From positions 1 through 64,000 of the forward strand of contig CANJIU010000021.1 of the NCBI GenBank assembly GCA_947474365.1: a stretch of DNA of 64,000 bases. The letters are read 5' to 3'. Source of the stretch: Opitutia bacterium. Lineage in GTDB: Bacteria > Verrucomicrobiota > Verrucomicrobiia > Opitutales > Opitutaceae. Shown one piece after another: positions 45,877 to 54,434 of the stretch. Position 1 is the stretch's first letter; each line of letters starts with the position of its first letter. The notes beneath the pieces are model-generated. The model ran no database searches. It saw nothing but the letters and a program-made list of their open reading frames with translations, and was not told the origin of the DNA. The translations under genes and the position numbers were made by a program.

Positions 45877-47154
45877 TCACAGCCATTTTTCCAGCCAATC
45901 AAACGCCTCGTCCTGCATGTGCGGTTTGAAGCAATGCGGCTCGTCGTAGAACGTGCCGCGAAACCGATCGGGAATACCGGCCTTGGCGTAAATCTGGGTG
46001 AGCTTGTCGACGGCGGCCTGCATGCCGGACATGGGATACAGGTTGTCGCGCCGGCACTGCTGGACGAGGAGCGCGCCGGGGGCGTGCAGCGCGGCGGCAT
46101 CAGGAAGATCGAGCGACCGATAAAGACCCGGGGTATAGATCATCCACGTGTGACGGAGGTGATGTTTGAGCTGATGGGCAAAGGCCGTCATCCATCCGGT
46201 CACGCAGGCGGCCTTGATACGCGGGTCGGCCGCGATGGCCATCGCGGTGCGAAAACCGCCACCGGAGAGGCCGACGCAGCCGAGGCGGGAGGCGTCGACG
46301 TCGGGCCGGCTGATCAGGTAGTCGATGGTGCGCATCTCGTCCCAGACGTGGATGCCGGGCCAGGTGGCTCCGGTGGCGGTGATGGCCTTGGCGGTGTGGT
46401 GCTCGTAGAAACTGCAGACGCGGTTGGTGGCGTCGACCCATTCCTTCGTGCCGGGTTTGGCGGCCCGGGCGCGGGTGTAGCCTTCCTTGGCTTCGGGGAA
46501 AACGCGGGAGGCCTCAAGCGCGTCAACCTGCAGGCGGCGTTCGCCGAAATAGAACGCATCGATAACGACGACGATAAATCCCCGGCGGACGAGGGCCTCG
46601 GCCCACGGGCGTCCGTAGGTACCGTTGCGAAATTCGGTCACGAACGCGGGCTCATCGGGCGAGGAGAGGATCTTTTCGTGACCCCACGTGTATTTTCCGC
46701 TGTGGCAATGCAGCGCCAGCACGGCGGGCAGTTTGCCACGGCGCGTTTTTGGGATGAGGACGCGGGCCGGAATGTGGTACGCCGATGTGGCGGAGAGGTG
46801 GACGACTTCAAGGGTGAAGCCATCGCGGTCCTCGCGGCGGATTAGATCTGCCTTCAACGGGAGCGCGGCGGGCGCGTAACCGAGACGGTCCTGCAGCACT
46901 GGACGGGCGGCGGCCTTCCAGGCGTCGAGCGACCTCCACGTGCGGTCGAGGAAAGAGAGCTTGGGGGTGTTCTCGCGGGCGAGCCACTCCATCATCGGGT
47001 GGAAATTGGGGAGGTCGGGGGCGAGATCGGCAAGCGACGCGAGGGGCGGAGGAGTGGACACGGGGAGAGGAGAGGATTGCGCCACGAGGCGCTCGAGTGG
47101 CAGTGACAAAGCGCCGAGAGTCGTCAATGCCTGACGGCGGGTGATGCGTGGCAT
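45877..47154 (-). CDS. Exported alpha/beta-hydrolase (acetylxylan-esterase/dienelactone-hydrolase-like)
   Basis: This 425-residue protein has a Tat-like signal ([21 protein letters not shown]). The hydrolase fold shows [17 protein letters not shown], a catalytic Ser in [19 protein letters not shown], and a late His in [19 protein letters not shown]. The family covers acetyl xylan esterases and related exported esterases acting on plant polysaccharides. The start MPRITRRQ was chosen because it places the twin arginines correctly and leaves 92 bases for the divergent DUF1080 gene. Confidence 0.85.
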   Translation of the reverse strand: MPRITRRQALTTLGALSLPLERLVAQSSPLPVSTPPPLASLADLAPDLPNFHPMMEWLARENTPKLSFLDRTWRSLDAWKAAARPVLQDRLGYAPAALPLKADLIRREDRDGFTLEVVHLSATSAYHIPARVLIPKTRRGKLPAVLALHCHSGKYTWGHEKILSSPDEPAFVTEFRNGTYGRPWAEALVRRGFIVVVIDAFYFGERRLQVDALEASRVFPEAKEGYTRARAAKPGTKEWVDATNRVCSFYEHHTAKAITATGATWPGIHVWDEMRTIDYLISRPDVDASRLGCVGLSGGGFRTAMAIAADPRIKAACVTGWMTAFAHQLKHHLRHTWMIYTPGLYRSLDLPDAAALHAPGALLVQQCRRDNLYPMSGMQAAVDKLTQIYAKAGIPDRFRGTFYDEPHCFKPHMQDEAFDWLEKWL

Positions 47155-47246
47155 GCGGGAGTTGAAGGGTGAAAGTTGATCGTTGAAAGATCGGAGTGGT
47201 GGCGGGCATCGTGCAGGCTTCACCCTGGATTCATTCCCTTTTCCCC

Positions 47247-48044
47247 ATGTCATCCTGTTTTGCCTTCGTACGTCCCTTGTCTTCACTGCTCGTAGCAGCC
47301 CTCGCACTCGCCGCATATCCTGCCCATGCTTCGGTCGGGATTGGGGCACAGCCGTTGGCGGGTGCGGAAGTATTGCTCGATGGAACACGGGCAACGCTGG
47401 ATGCAAAGTGGAAATATTGGGAGGGGCCGCGGTTCGGCTCGTCGATGCCGATCAAGTGGCCGATTGTTGGCGATCCGGTGGACAAGGGGTCGGCGCTATC
47501 GACGAATGATCCGGCGGTGACGAAGGGGAAATTTGGGGTCGCGGACATCGTGACGAAGAAGGAGTACCGAGATTTCCGGCTGCACATCGAGTTTCTGGTG
47601 ATGAAGGAAGGCGGCAACAGCGGGGTGTATCTTCAGAATCGTTACGAGATTCAGATTCAGGACGGTGATGCGACGAAGCACGGGATGGGCGCCGTGATCA
47701 ACGAGACGCCATCGCCGTATTTTCTCTACAAGGGGCTGCGGCAATGGAACTCGTACGACATCCTCTTCCGGGCGGCGCGCTTCAAGAACGGCAAGCTCGT
47801 GGACAAGGCGCGGGTCACGATGTTTTTCAACGGGGTCAAGATTCACGCGAACCAGGAGATTAACCAGGTGTGGGGCGGGGCGAATTCGGGAATCGATGGC
47901 GGCAACGATGGCGGGAAGGGTATCACCGATACCCCCGGTGGCCTCAAACTGCAGTGTGAAGGTCACGACGTGCGGTTCCGCAACGCCTGGATCAAGGAGA
48001 TGACGCTCGAGCGTGCGCAGACGAACTTTTCGCCGGAAGACTGA
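47247..48044 (+). CDS. Exported DUF1080 (3-keto-disaccharide hydrolase-like) protein
   Basis: This 265-residue protein has a signal peptide (cleavage near PAHASVG). The DUF1080 lectin-like fold is seen in EVLLDGTRATLDAKWKYWEG, YRDFRLHIEFLVMKEGGNSGVYLQNRYEIQI, YLYKGLRQWNSYDI-like blocks and GLKLQCEGHDVRFRNAWIKEM. DUF1080 proteins have been linked to hydrolysis or elimination of 3-keto-glycosides made by Gfo/Idh enzymes, several of which are encoded nearby. It is divergent from the exported esterase gene. The RAYT element begins 13 bases after its stop. Confidence 0.88.
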   Translation: MSSCFAFVRPLSSLLVAALALAAYPAHASVGIGAQPLAGAEVLLDGTRATLDAKWKYWEGPRFGSSMPIKWPIVGDPVDKGSALSTNDPAVTKGKFGVADIVTKKEYRDFRLHIEFLVMKEGGNSGVYLQNRYEIQIQDGDATKHGMGAVINETPSPYFLYKGLRQWNSYDILFRAARFKNGKLVDKARVTMFFNGVKIHANQEINQVWGGANSGIDGGNDGGKGITDTPGGLKLQCEGHDVRFRNAWIKEMTLERAQTNFSPED

Positions 48045-48056
48045 CGGTCTCGTCAA

Positions 48057-48079
48057 AAGGGGTCATGCTTTACCTTTTG
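48057..48079 (+). repeat. Left 23-bp terminal repeat of the RAYT unit
   Basis: It begins AAGGGGTCATGCTTTACC and ends TTTTG. It is the exact reverse complement of 49246-49268, and the next base on either side does not pair. It lies between the DUF1080 stop and the transposase start, 39 bases before the chosen ATG. Confidence 0.9.
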
Positions 48080-48118
48080 CCTTGATTGTTGGCTGCTGAT
48101 AGCGAAGAGTCCGCGGTC

Positions 48119-49240
48119 ATGGCGCGGAAGCTAAGGTTGGAATTCCCCGGGGCGATTTACCACGTCATTAACCGAGGCAATTACCGGGAGTGGGTTTTTA
48201 AGGACGACCAGACGAAGGCGGCGTTCGAGGCGTGCCTGTTCGAGGCCTGCCAGCGATGTGGATGGTTGCTTCATGGCTTTGTCGTGATGGGAAATCACTA
48301 TCACCTGGCCGTCGAGACACCGCAGGGTAATTTGGTGGCCGGGATGCAGTGGCTGCAGTCGACGTTTGCGAACCGTTTCAATCGGTTTCGTGACGAAAGG
48401 GGGCATCTGTTTCAGGGACGCTTCAAGGCCATCTTGGTCGAGGAAGGGGGGCCGCTCGGGCAGGTGTGTCATTATCAGCACCTCAATCCGGTGCGGGCGG
48501 GAATCGTGACGGTGGAGCAACTTGGAACCTTTCGATATTCCAGCTATTGGTATTTGTCGCGGCCCAAAGAACGGCCGTCGTTCCTTCGCTTGGGTGCCGC
48601 GTTGGCGGATGCGGGCGACGTCCCCGACACCGTTGAGGGTTGGAACTGTTACGCGGACTACCTGGCGTGGCAGGCCGAGGAAGGCCCGGCCGGAAAGAAT
48701 TCGGCGTACGCCCCCTTAAGCCGTGGCTGGGCGATTGGCGGAGATGAGTTCAAGCGCGCCCTTCTCCACGATCACGCATTGCTGGCTGAATCGAGGTCGT
48801 GGGAAGCCGACGGAGTGCGGGAAATTCGCTCTCAGAGGTGGAGTATTGCGCTCGAACGGTGTCGGGCGAGCCTTCCCGCCGAGGTGATAACGGAACGATT
48901 CAAGTCCGCACCATGGCGGGTTGCGATTGCAGCCTACCTCAAGGCGACGACTGACGTCCCCAATGCATGGCTCGCTCAGCAGCTTGAAATGGGGTCGCAC
49001 TTTTACGTGAGCAAGCACGTGGGATTGATGCGTCGCAATCGAAACCACGAAGCGCACCGTTGGCTTGAACACCTGCGATCTAGCTTGGGTGAATCTGAAA
49101 CGGGACTTACGGAATTGCCGAAACAGCAGGTAGCTGCCGCGTCGTTAGTGGCAAACCCTCAAACACCGATCACCCCGATATCGACGACGGAATCGCTGCA
49201 CGCATTTGTGCTGGACCTCGGTTCGCGTGAACGGGAGTGA
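48119..49240 (+). CDS. REP-associated tyrosine transposase (RAYT, Y1_Tnp family)
   Basis: This 373-residue protein has an N-terminal IS200-like HUH domain (about 1-170). It opens with the RAYT signature ARKLRLEFPGAIYHVINRGN. The metal-binding HUH variant is H60-Y-H62 in VMGNHYHLAVETP, and the catalytic Tyr is Y119 in VCHYQHLNPVRAG. The extra C-terminal half (about 200 residues) is helical and probably binds DNA. RAYTs cut and move short palindromic REP sequences rather than themselves being mobile in the IS200 manner. I used ATG at 48119. A TTG at 48086 would add 11 residues lacking similarity. Confidence 0.92.
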   Translation: MARKLRLEFPGAIYHVINRGNYREWVFKDDQTKAAFEACLFEACQRCGWLLHGFVVMGNHYHLAVETPQGNLVAGMQWLQSTFANRFNRFRDERGHLFQGRFKAILVEEGGPLGQVCHYQHLNPVRAGIVTVEQLGTFRYSSYWYLSRPKERPSFLRLGAALADAGDVPDTVEGWNCYADYLAWQAEEGPAGKNSAYAPLSRGWAIGGDEFKRALLHDHALLAESRSWEADGVREIRSQRWSIALERCRASLPAEVITERFKSAPWRVAIAAYLKATTDVPNAWLAQQLEMGSHFYVSKHVGLMRRNRNHEAHRWLEHLRSSLGESETGLTELPKQQVAAASLVANPQTPITPISTTESLHAFVLDLGSRERE

Positions 49241-49245
49241 AATAA

Positions 49246-49268
49246 CAAAAGGTAAAGCATGACCCCTT
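49246..49268 (-). repeat. Right 23-bp terminal repeat of the RAYT unit
   Basis: It is the exact reverse complement of 48057-48079 and starts 6 bases after the transposase stop. Its outer two bases are shared with the tolC stop codon, so insertion or origin of the element was tightly tied to the gene end. Confidence 0.9.
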
Positions 49269-50823
49269 ATTCGAGTGTGATGTTTCGCTTGGCTAGGGTG
49301 GTGCCGAGTTCGCGGTCGTAGTTCGCGTGCGCGCGGCGCTCGTCGGCGAGGGCGCGGGCGTAGCTGCTCTGGGCACCGGAAAGGATCTCCTGCTGCTGCA
49401 GCACAAAAAACGTGTTGCTCGTGCCGGCCTTGAATCGCTTTTGCTCGTTGTCGAGCGCCTGCTGCGCGAGCTCAAACGCCGTGCGGGCGGCGGCGACGCG
49501 CTGCCGGGTCGTTTCGATCTGGCCCGCGGCGGCTGATACCGCGATGGCGATCTCCTGCTCCAACCGGACGAGGTCAGCTTCGCCCTGCCGCAGGCTCAGT
49601 TTGGCCGCCCGGACCCGGCCTCGGCCCTCGGCGAACGTCAACGGAATCCGCATGACCACGCCCGCCGAATATGATCGCGCATCCTCGCCGCGCACCTGGC
49701 TTCGCGCGCGCCCAAAATCCCGGTCCTGCCCGCTGTAACCGTAGCTGCCGACGAAATCCAATCGTGGCAGCAGCTGGTTTTGGGCGAGTCCATGGTTTGC
49801 CCGATCGATCGCCAAACCCAACCGCGCCCCTTGATAGTCCGGACGCAATTCATAGGCACGCTTCAGGTCTTCCGCGGCATCCACAGCGATGGCCGGTGCC
49901 GGCTCAAGTTCGGCCGTTTCCAGCGGCGCGCCATCGACAGGGAAAGACGCTTCGCCCACCAACAGTCGGAGTTGATTTTCAATGTCACGGACACTGCGCT
50001 CCGCGAACAGGATCGATTCCTCACGGTTGGCGACACGCGCGCGCGCTTGGGTGACTTCCGACTCCGAGGTCGCGCCGACATTCAGCTTCTTCACGTTTTC
50101 AGAGAGCAATTGCGCCGCACCGTCGCGCGACAGACGTGCGATTCGCAGGTTCTCGCGCGCCTGCTGGAGATTGTTGTAGGCAAAAATGACGTTGGTCACC
50201 GTGTCGATCACCGTCTGCCGGTGCTGCCAGTCGGAAATTCCCCGGTTGGCCTTGGCCACTCGCAGGCCGGTCAGCGTGGCCCCGAATCCAAAGCCTCGCA
50301 GCAACGGCTGGGTGATGCTGACTCCACCGAACGTGACATAGTTGTCCGCGAAACTATTGAAGTTTCCACGGCGATTCGCCGCGGACGCTCCCAAGCTGTA
50401 GGTGAGACCCCACGGGGCGAGACCGTCGAGCGAGAGGCTGTAGTCGTCCGTTTGGTTGCGGGGCCGCGGCGCAAAGGGCGCAAGGGTTCCCGGTGTCTCG
50501 TCTTCGGCATACGTGCGACGAAACGTCAGCGCGGGATCGAATGCCCCGGCGGCGGTGAGCACGTTGGCGCGGCTGATCTGAGGGGAGAACGCGCTGACCT
50601 TGACGCGCTGGTTGTGCTTCAGCGCGAGTGCGACCGCCTCTTCGAGTTTGAGCGGGGAGGACCGGACAACGGGCAACATTCCCACCATCATTGCTACCGC
50701 CACGGAGACGGCGCTCCACGCCCGCGAAGGCAGATTCGATTCCACCCTGCACGGGGCGGTGGCCGGGGACGAAATCGGGCGTATGGTCATGCAAAAATCG
50801 ATCATCGGATTGGGCCCGTTCAT
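49267..50823 (-). CDS. TolC-family outer-membrane efflux protein
   Basis: This 518-residue protein forms trimeric channels across the outer membrane and periplasm. It has a long N-terminal leader with a hydrophobic stretch (WSAVSVAVAMMVGMLPVVRS). Two repeated helical-hairpin regions follow: LEEAVALALKHNQRVKVSAF to ARENLRIARLSRDG, then LKRAYELRPDYQGARLGLAID to LAQQALDNEQKRFKAGTSN. The start overlaps the stop of the ABC ATPase gene by 4 bp (ATGA), implying coupled synthesis with the transporter motor. No membrane-fusion protein gene lies immediately beside it. It would be expected further upstream or elsewhere. Confidence 0.9.
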   Translation of the reverse strand: MNGPNPMIDFCMTIRPISSPATAPCRVESNLPSRAWSAVSVAVAMMVGMLPVVRSSPLKLEEAVALALKHNQRVKVSAFSPQISRANVLTAAGAFDPALTFRRTYAEDETPGTLAPFAPRPRNQTDDYSLSLDGLAPWGLTYSLGASAANRRGNFNSFADNYVTFGGVSITQPLLRGFGFGATLTGLRVAKANRGISDWQHRQTVIDTVTNVIFAYNNLQQARENLRIARLSRDGAAQLLSENVKKLNVGATSESEVTQARARVANREESILFAERSVRDIENQLRLLVGEASFPVDGAPLETAELEPAPAIAVDAAEDLKRAYELRPDYQGARLGLAIDRANHGLAQNQLLPRLDFVGSYGYSGQDRDFGRARSQVRGEDARSYSAGVVMRIPLTFAEGRGRVRAAKLSLRQGEADLVRLEQEIAIAVSAAAGQIETTRQRVAAARTAFELAQQALDNEQKRFKAGTSNTFFVLQQQEILSGAQSSYARALADERRAHANYDRELGTTLAKRNITLE

Positions 50824-51491
50824 TTTGATCCCACGATCATGCCGTCGGCCAAACGCACGACCTTGGTGCCGTAGGCGGCGTTTTCGTTGGAGTGCGTGAC
50901 CTGCACAATCGTGACTCCGTCCCGTTGGTTGAGCTCTTGAAAAAGCTCCATGATCGCGCGGCCCTGATCGGAATGCAGGTTGCCGGTCGGTTCGTCGGCG
51001 AGAATCAGTTCGGGCTGCGCGATCATCGCGCGTGCGATGCCGACGAGTTGCTGCTGGCCGCCGGACAATTGGGAGGGATAGAGATCCTTCTTGCCCACAA
51101 TGTTGAAGCGATCGAGTGCGTCGCCCACGATGGCCTCGCGATCCTTTTTTGGCGTGTCGCGATAGGACAGCGGCACCTCGAGATTTTCGTAGACCGTGAG
51201 ATCATCGAGCAGATGGTAGCTCTGAAACACGAAACCGATGTGCCTCTTCTGCAACTCGAACCGCTTCGTCTGATCGAGCCGATGCACGGCTTGGCCGACG
51301 AGATCGTATTCTCCCTCCCAGGCGTTGTCGTGCAGCCCGAGAATGTGAAGCAGCGTTGATTTTCCCGAGCCGGAAGGCCCCATGATCGAAACGAAATCCC
51401 CTTCCTCGATCGTGAGCGTGATGTTGCGCAGCGCGTAGTACGGTCCGCCCCGGAGAGGATAAATGCGATCAACGTGTCGGAGAGAAATCAT
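50820..51491 (-). CDS. MacB/LolD-type ABC transporter ATPase
   Basis: This 223-residue ATP-binding subunit has Walker [11 protein letters not shown]-loop [14 protein letters not shown], signature [15 protein letters not shown], Walker [12 protein letters not shown] and switch His in [11 protein letters not shown]. The signature LSGGQQQ followed by LV rather than RV is a minor variation. The family energises permeases of the MacB/FtsX type. It is coupled to tolC. Unlinked ADOP permeases lie 3 kb away. The start [12 protein letters not shown] fits the family. Longer in-frame extensions lack similarity. Confidence 0.92.
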   Translation of the reverse strand: MISLRHVDRIYPLRGGPYYALRNITLTIEEGDFVSIMGPSGSGKSTLLHILGLHDNAWEGEYDLVGQAVHRLDQTKRFELQKRHIGFVFQSYHLLDDLTVYENLEVPLSYRDTPKKDREAIVGDALDRFNIVGKKDLYPSQLSGGQQQLVGIARAMIAQPELILADEPTGNLHSDQGRAIMELFQELNQRDGVTIVQVTHSNENAAYGTKVVRLADGMIVGSK

Positions 51492-51570
51492 GAGTGATTC
51501 AGTGGCATTGAGCCGTAGTTCATGGGTCTCATCAAAGTCAGACCTACCCGGTAGCAACGCTTGTGCCGTG

Positions 51571-51644
51571 AGGGAGTCGCCGCCATAAGACATTGGGGGA
51601 AAACGGATAGAAATTATCGGTGGTGACTCCCTGACGCTTCAGGG
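51571..51644. other. Inverted-repeat segment in the 288-base divergent spacer
   Basis: A 14-base arm (51571-51584, AGGGAGTCGCCGCC) pairs at 12 of 14 positions with 51619-51632. A second small stem, CCCTGA/TCAGGG, lies at 51629-51644. A further 7-bp palindrome TTCCCAA/TTGGGAA is at 51676-51691. They sit between the ATPase gene and the divergent nucleotidyltransferase-kinase gene and could be a repeat element or regulatory hairpins. I cannot tell which. Confidence 0.4.
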
Positions 51645-51779
51645 GCGAGCGCCAACCCGTTTGCGGAATGGTACTTTCCCAAAATTGGGAAGCGGGGTCA
51701 CCGGACGACGTTTGCCGCGCTCCAAATCGCGCGTTGACGCTTGCCGAACGCGCCGCCGAGCTTGGCGGGAACTTTATCC

Positions 51780-52874
51780 ATGATCCGCGTCTTTGTTTCC
51801 GGCTGCTACGACATCCTCCATGCCGGCCATGTGCAGTTTTTTCGCGAAGCGCGCGCGCTGGGCGATCACCTCACCGTGTGCTTTGCGTCCAATGACGTGC
51901 TGTGGCTGCACAAGCAGCGGCGCAGTTCGCTGCCCGACGAACACAAGCGAGCGCTGATCGCCGCGCTCACCCCCGTCGACGAGGTCGTGGTCGGCGCAGG
52001 GCACGACGAGGGAATCGATTTTAAGGAGCATTTTCTGCGGCTGCGGCCCGACATCCTGGCCGTTACCGAGGACGACAAGTACGCCCCGCTCAAGCGGGCG
52101 CTGTGTGCAGAAGTTGGTGCGCGTTACGTGGTGATGCCGAAGACGCCGCCGCAATTCCCTCCGATTTCGACGACACAAATCGTGAAGTTCATCCGCGCTC
52201 CCGAAGTGGCTCCGTTGCGGGTCGATTTTGGCGGCGGCTGGCTCGATGTGCCGCGGCACGCCCGAACTGGCGCCTATATCGTCAACTGTGCGATTTCGCC
52301 AACGGTGTCGCTCCGCGAGTGGCCCTACGAGCGGAATGCGGGACTCGGAGGATCCGGTGCTTGGGCGTTGCTCAACGGCAAGGACGGCATCGGTTCCGAA
52401 CTTGATCTTGGTGTGGGATGGCAGGATCCCGCGGTGATCGCTGAAACGGGGCTCTGCGTGTGGCGGAGCGGTCCGCGCCCGGTGCTTGAGGTCAAGACCA
52501 ACGGCGAATTTCTTTCCGGTCGGATGGCACTGCTCTGGACGGGTGTGCCGCACGACACCCCGGGCATGGCGGACGGAGCGCGCAACTACGACGCGATCGA
52601 GTACGCCGGAGCGACCGCCCGTAAAGCCGTGTGGCAGGGTGACCTGGCGGGCCTTGCCGCAGCGGTGCGGGAGTCGTACGCCGTGCAACGGGCCGAGGGG
52701 ATGGACGCGCTGCCGGGTGAGGTGGGTGAACTTCCCGGCGCGCTGGCGTGGAAATATTGCGGGGGCGGCTTTGGCGGATACGCCGTTTACCTGTTTGCGG
52801 AAAAAACGGCGCGCGATGCGGTCTGCGGCCGGGCGAACTTTCGTGCGGTGGAACCGTACGTGGCGGCGCGTTGA
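51780..52874 (+). CDS. Nucleotidyltransferase-GHMP kinase fusion (heptose-type activation, putative)
   Basis: This 364-residue protein has an HIGH-type nucleotidyltransferase (residues 1-140) with DILHAGHVQFFREARALGD (HAGH 14-17) and ISTTQIV (about 129-135), as in the HldE C-terminal and related domains. The second half (about 142-364) is a compact GHMP kinase: PLRVDFGGGWLDVP, GLGGSGA (188-194) and CGGGFGGY near the end, resembling heptose/fucose-type sugar kinases. Together they would phosphorylate a sugar at C1 and join it to a nucleotide. The known bifunctional HldE uses a PfkB-type kinase instead. The exact sugar is not known. Confidence 0.8.
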   Translation: MIRVFVSGCYDILHAGHVQFFREARALGDHLTVCFASNDVLWLHKQRRSSLPDEHKRALIAALTPVDEVVVGAGHDEGIDFKEHFLRLRPDILAVTEDDKYAPLKRALCAEVGARYVVMPKTPPQFPPISTTQIVKFIRAPEVAPLRVDFGGGWLDVPRHARTGAYIVNCAISPTVSLREWPYERNAGLGGSGAWALLNGKDGIGSELDLGVGWQDPAVIAETGLCVWRSGPRPVLEVKTNGEFLSGRMALLWTGVPHDTPGMADGARNYDAIEYAGATARKAVWQGDLAGLAAAVRESYAVQRAEGMDALPGEVGELPGALAWKYCGGGFGGYAVYLFAEKTARDAVCGRANFRAVEPYVAAR

Positions 52875-52889
52875 GTAACCGATTCGGCA

Positions 52890-54359
<1,470 letters not shown>

Positions 54360-54434
54360 GGCCGAAAGGGGTGAGACGCCATCGTCACCCACTTGCGCCG
54401 TCCGCTCAAGGCGCGACTCTGCGCATGGCTTGTC

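Larger units (their letters stand above)
48057..49268 (+). mobile_element. RAYT transposase unit bounded by perfect 23-bp inverted repeats
   Basis: The unit spans 1212 bases: left repeat 48057-48079, the transposase gene, and right repeat 49246-49268. The repeats are exact reverse complements. The left repeat starts 13 bases after the DUF1080 stop. The last 2 bases of the right repeat are part of the tolC stop codon (TAA on the minus strand). It therefore fits between two genes without damage. I saw no further copy of the repeat in this window. No target-site duplication is evident. Confidence 0.85.
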
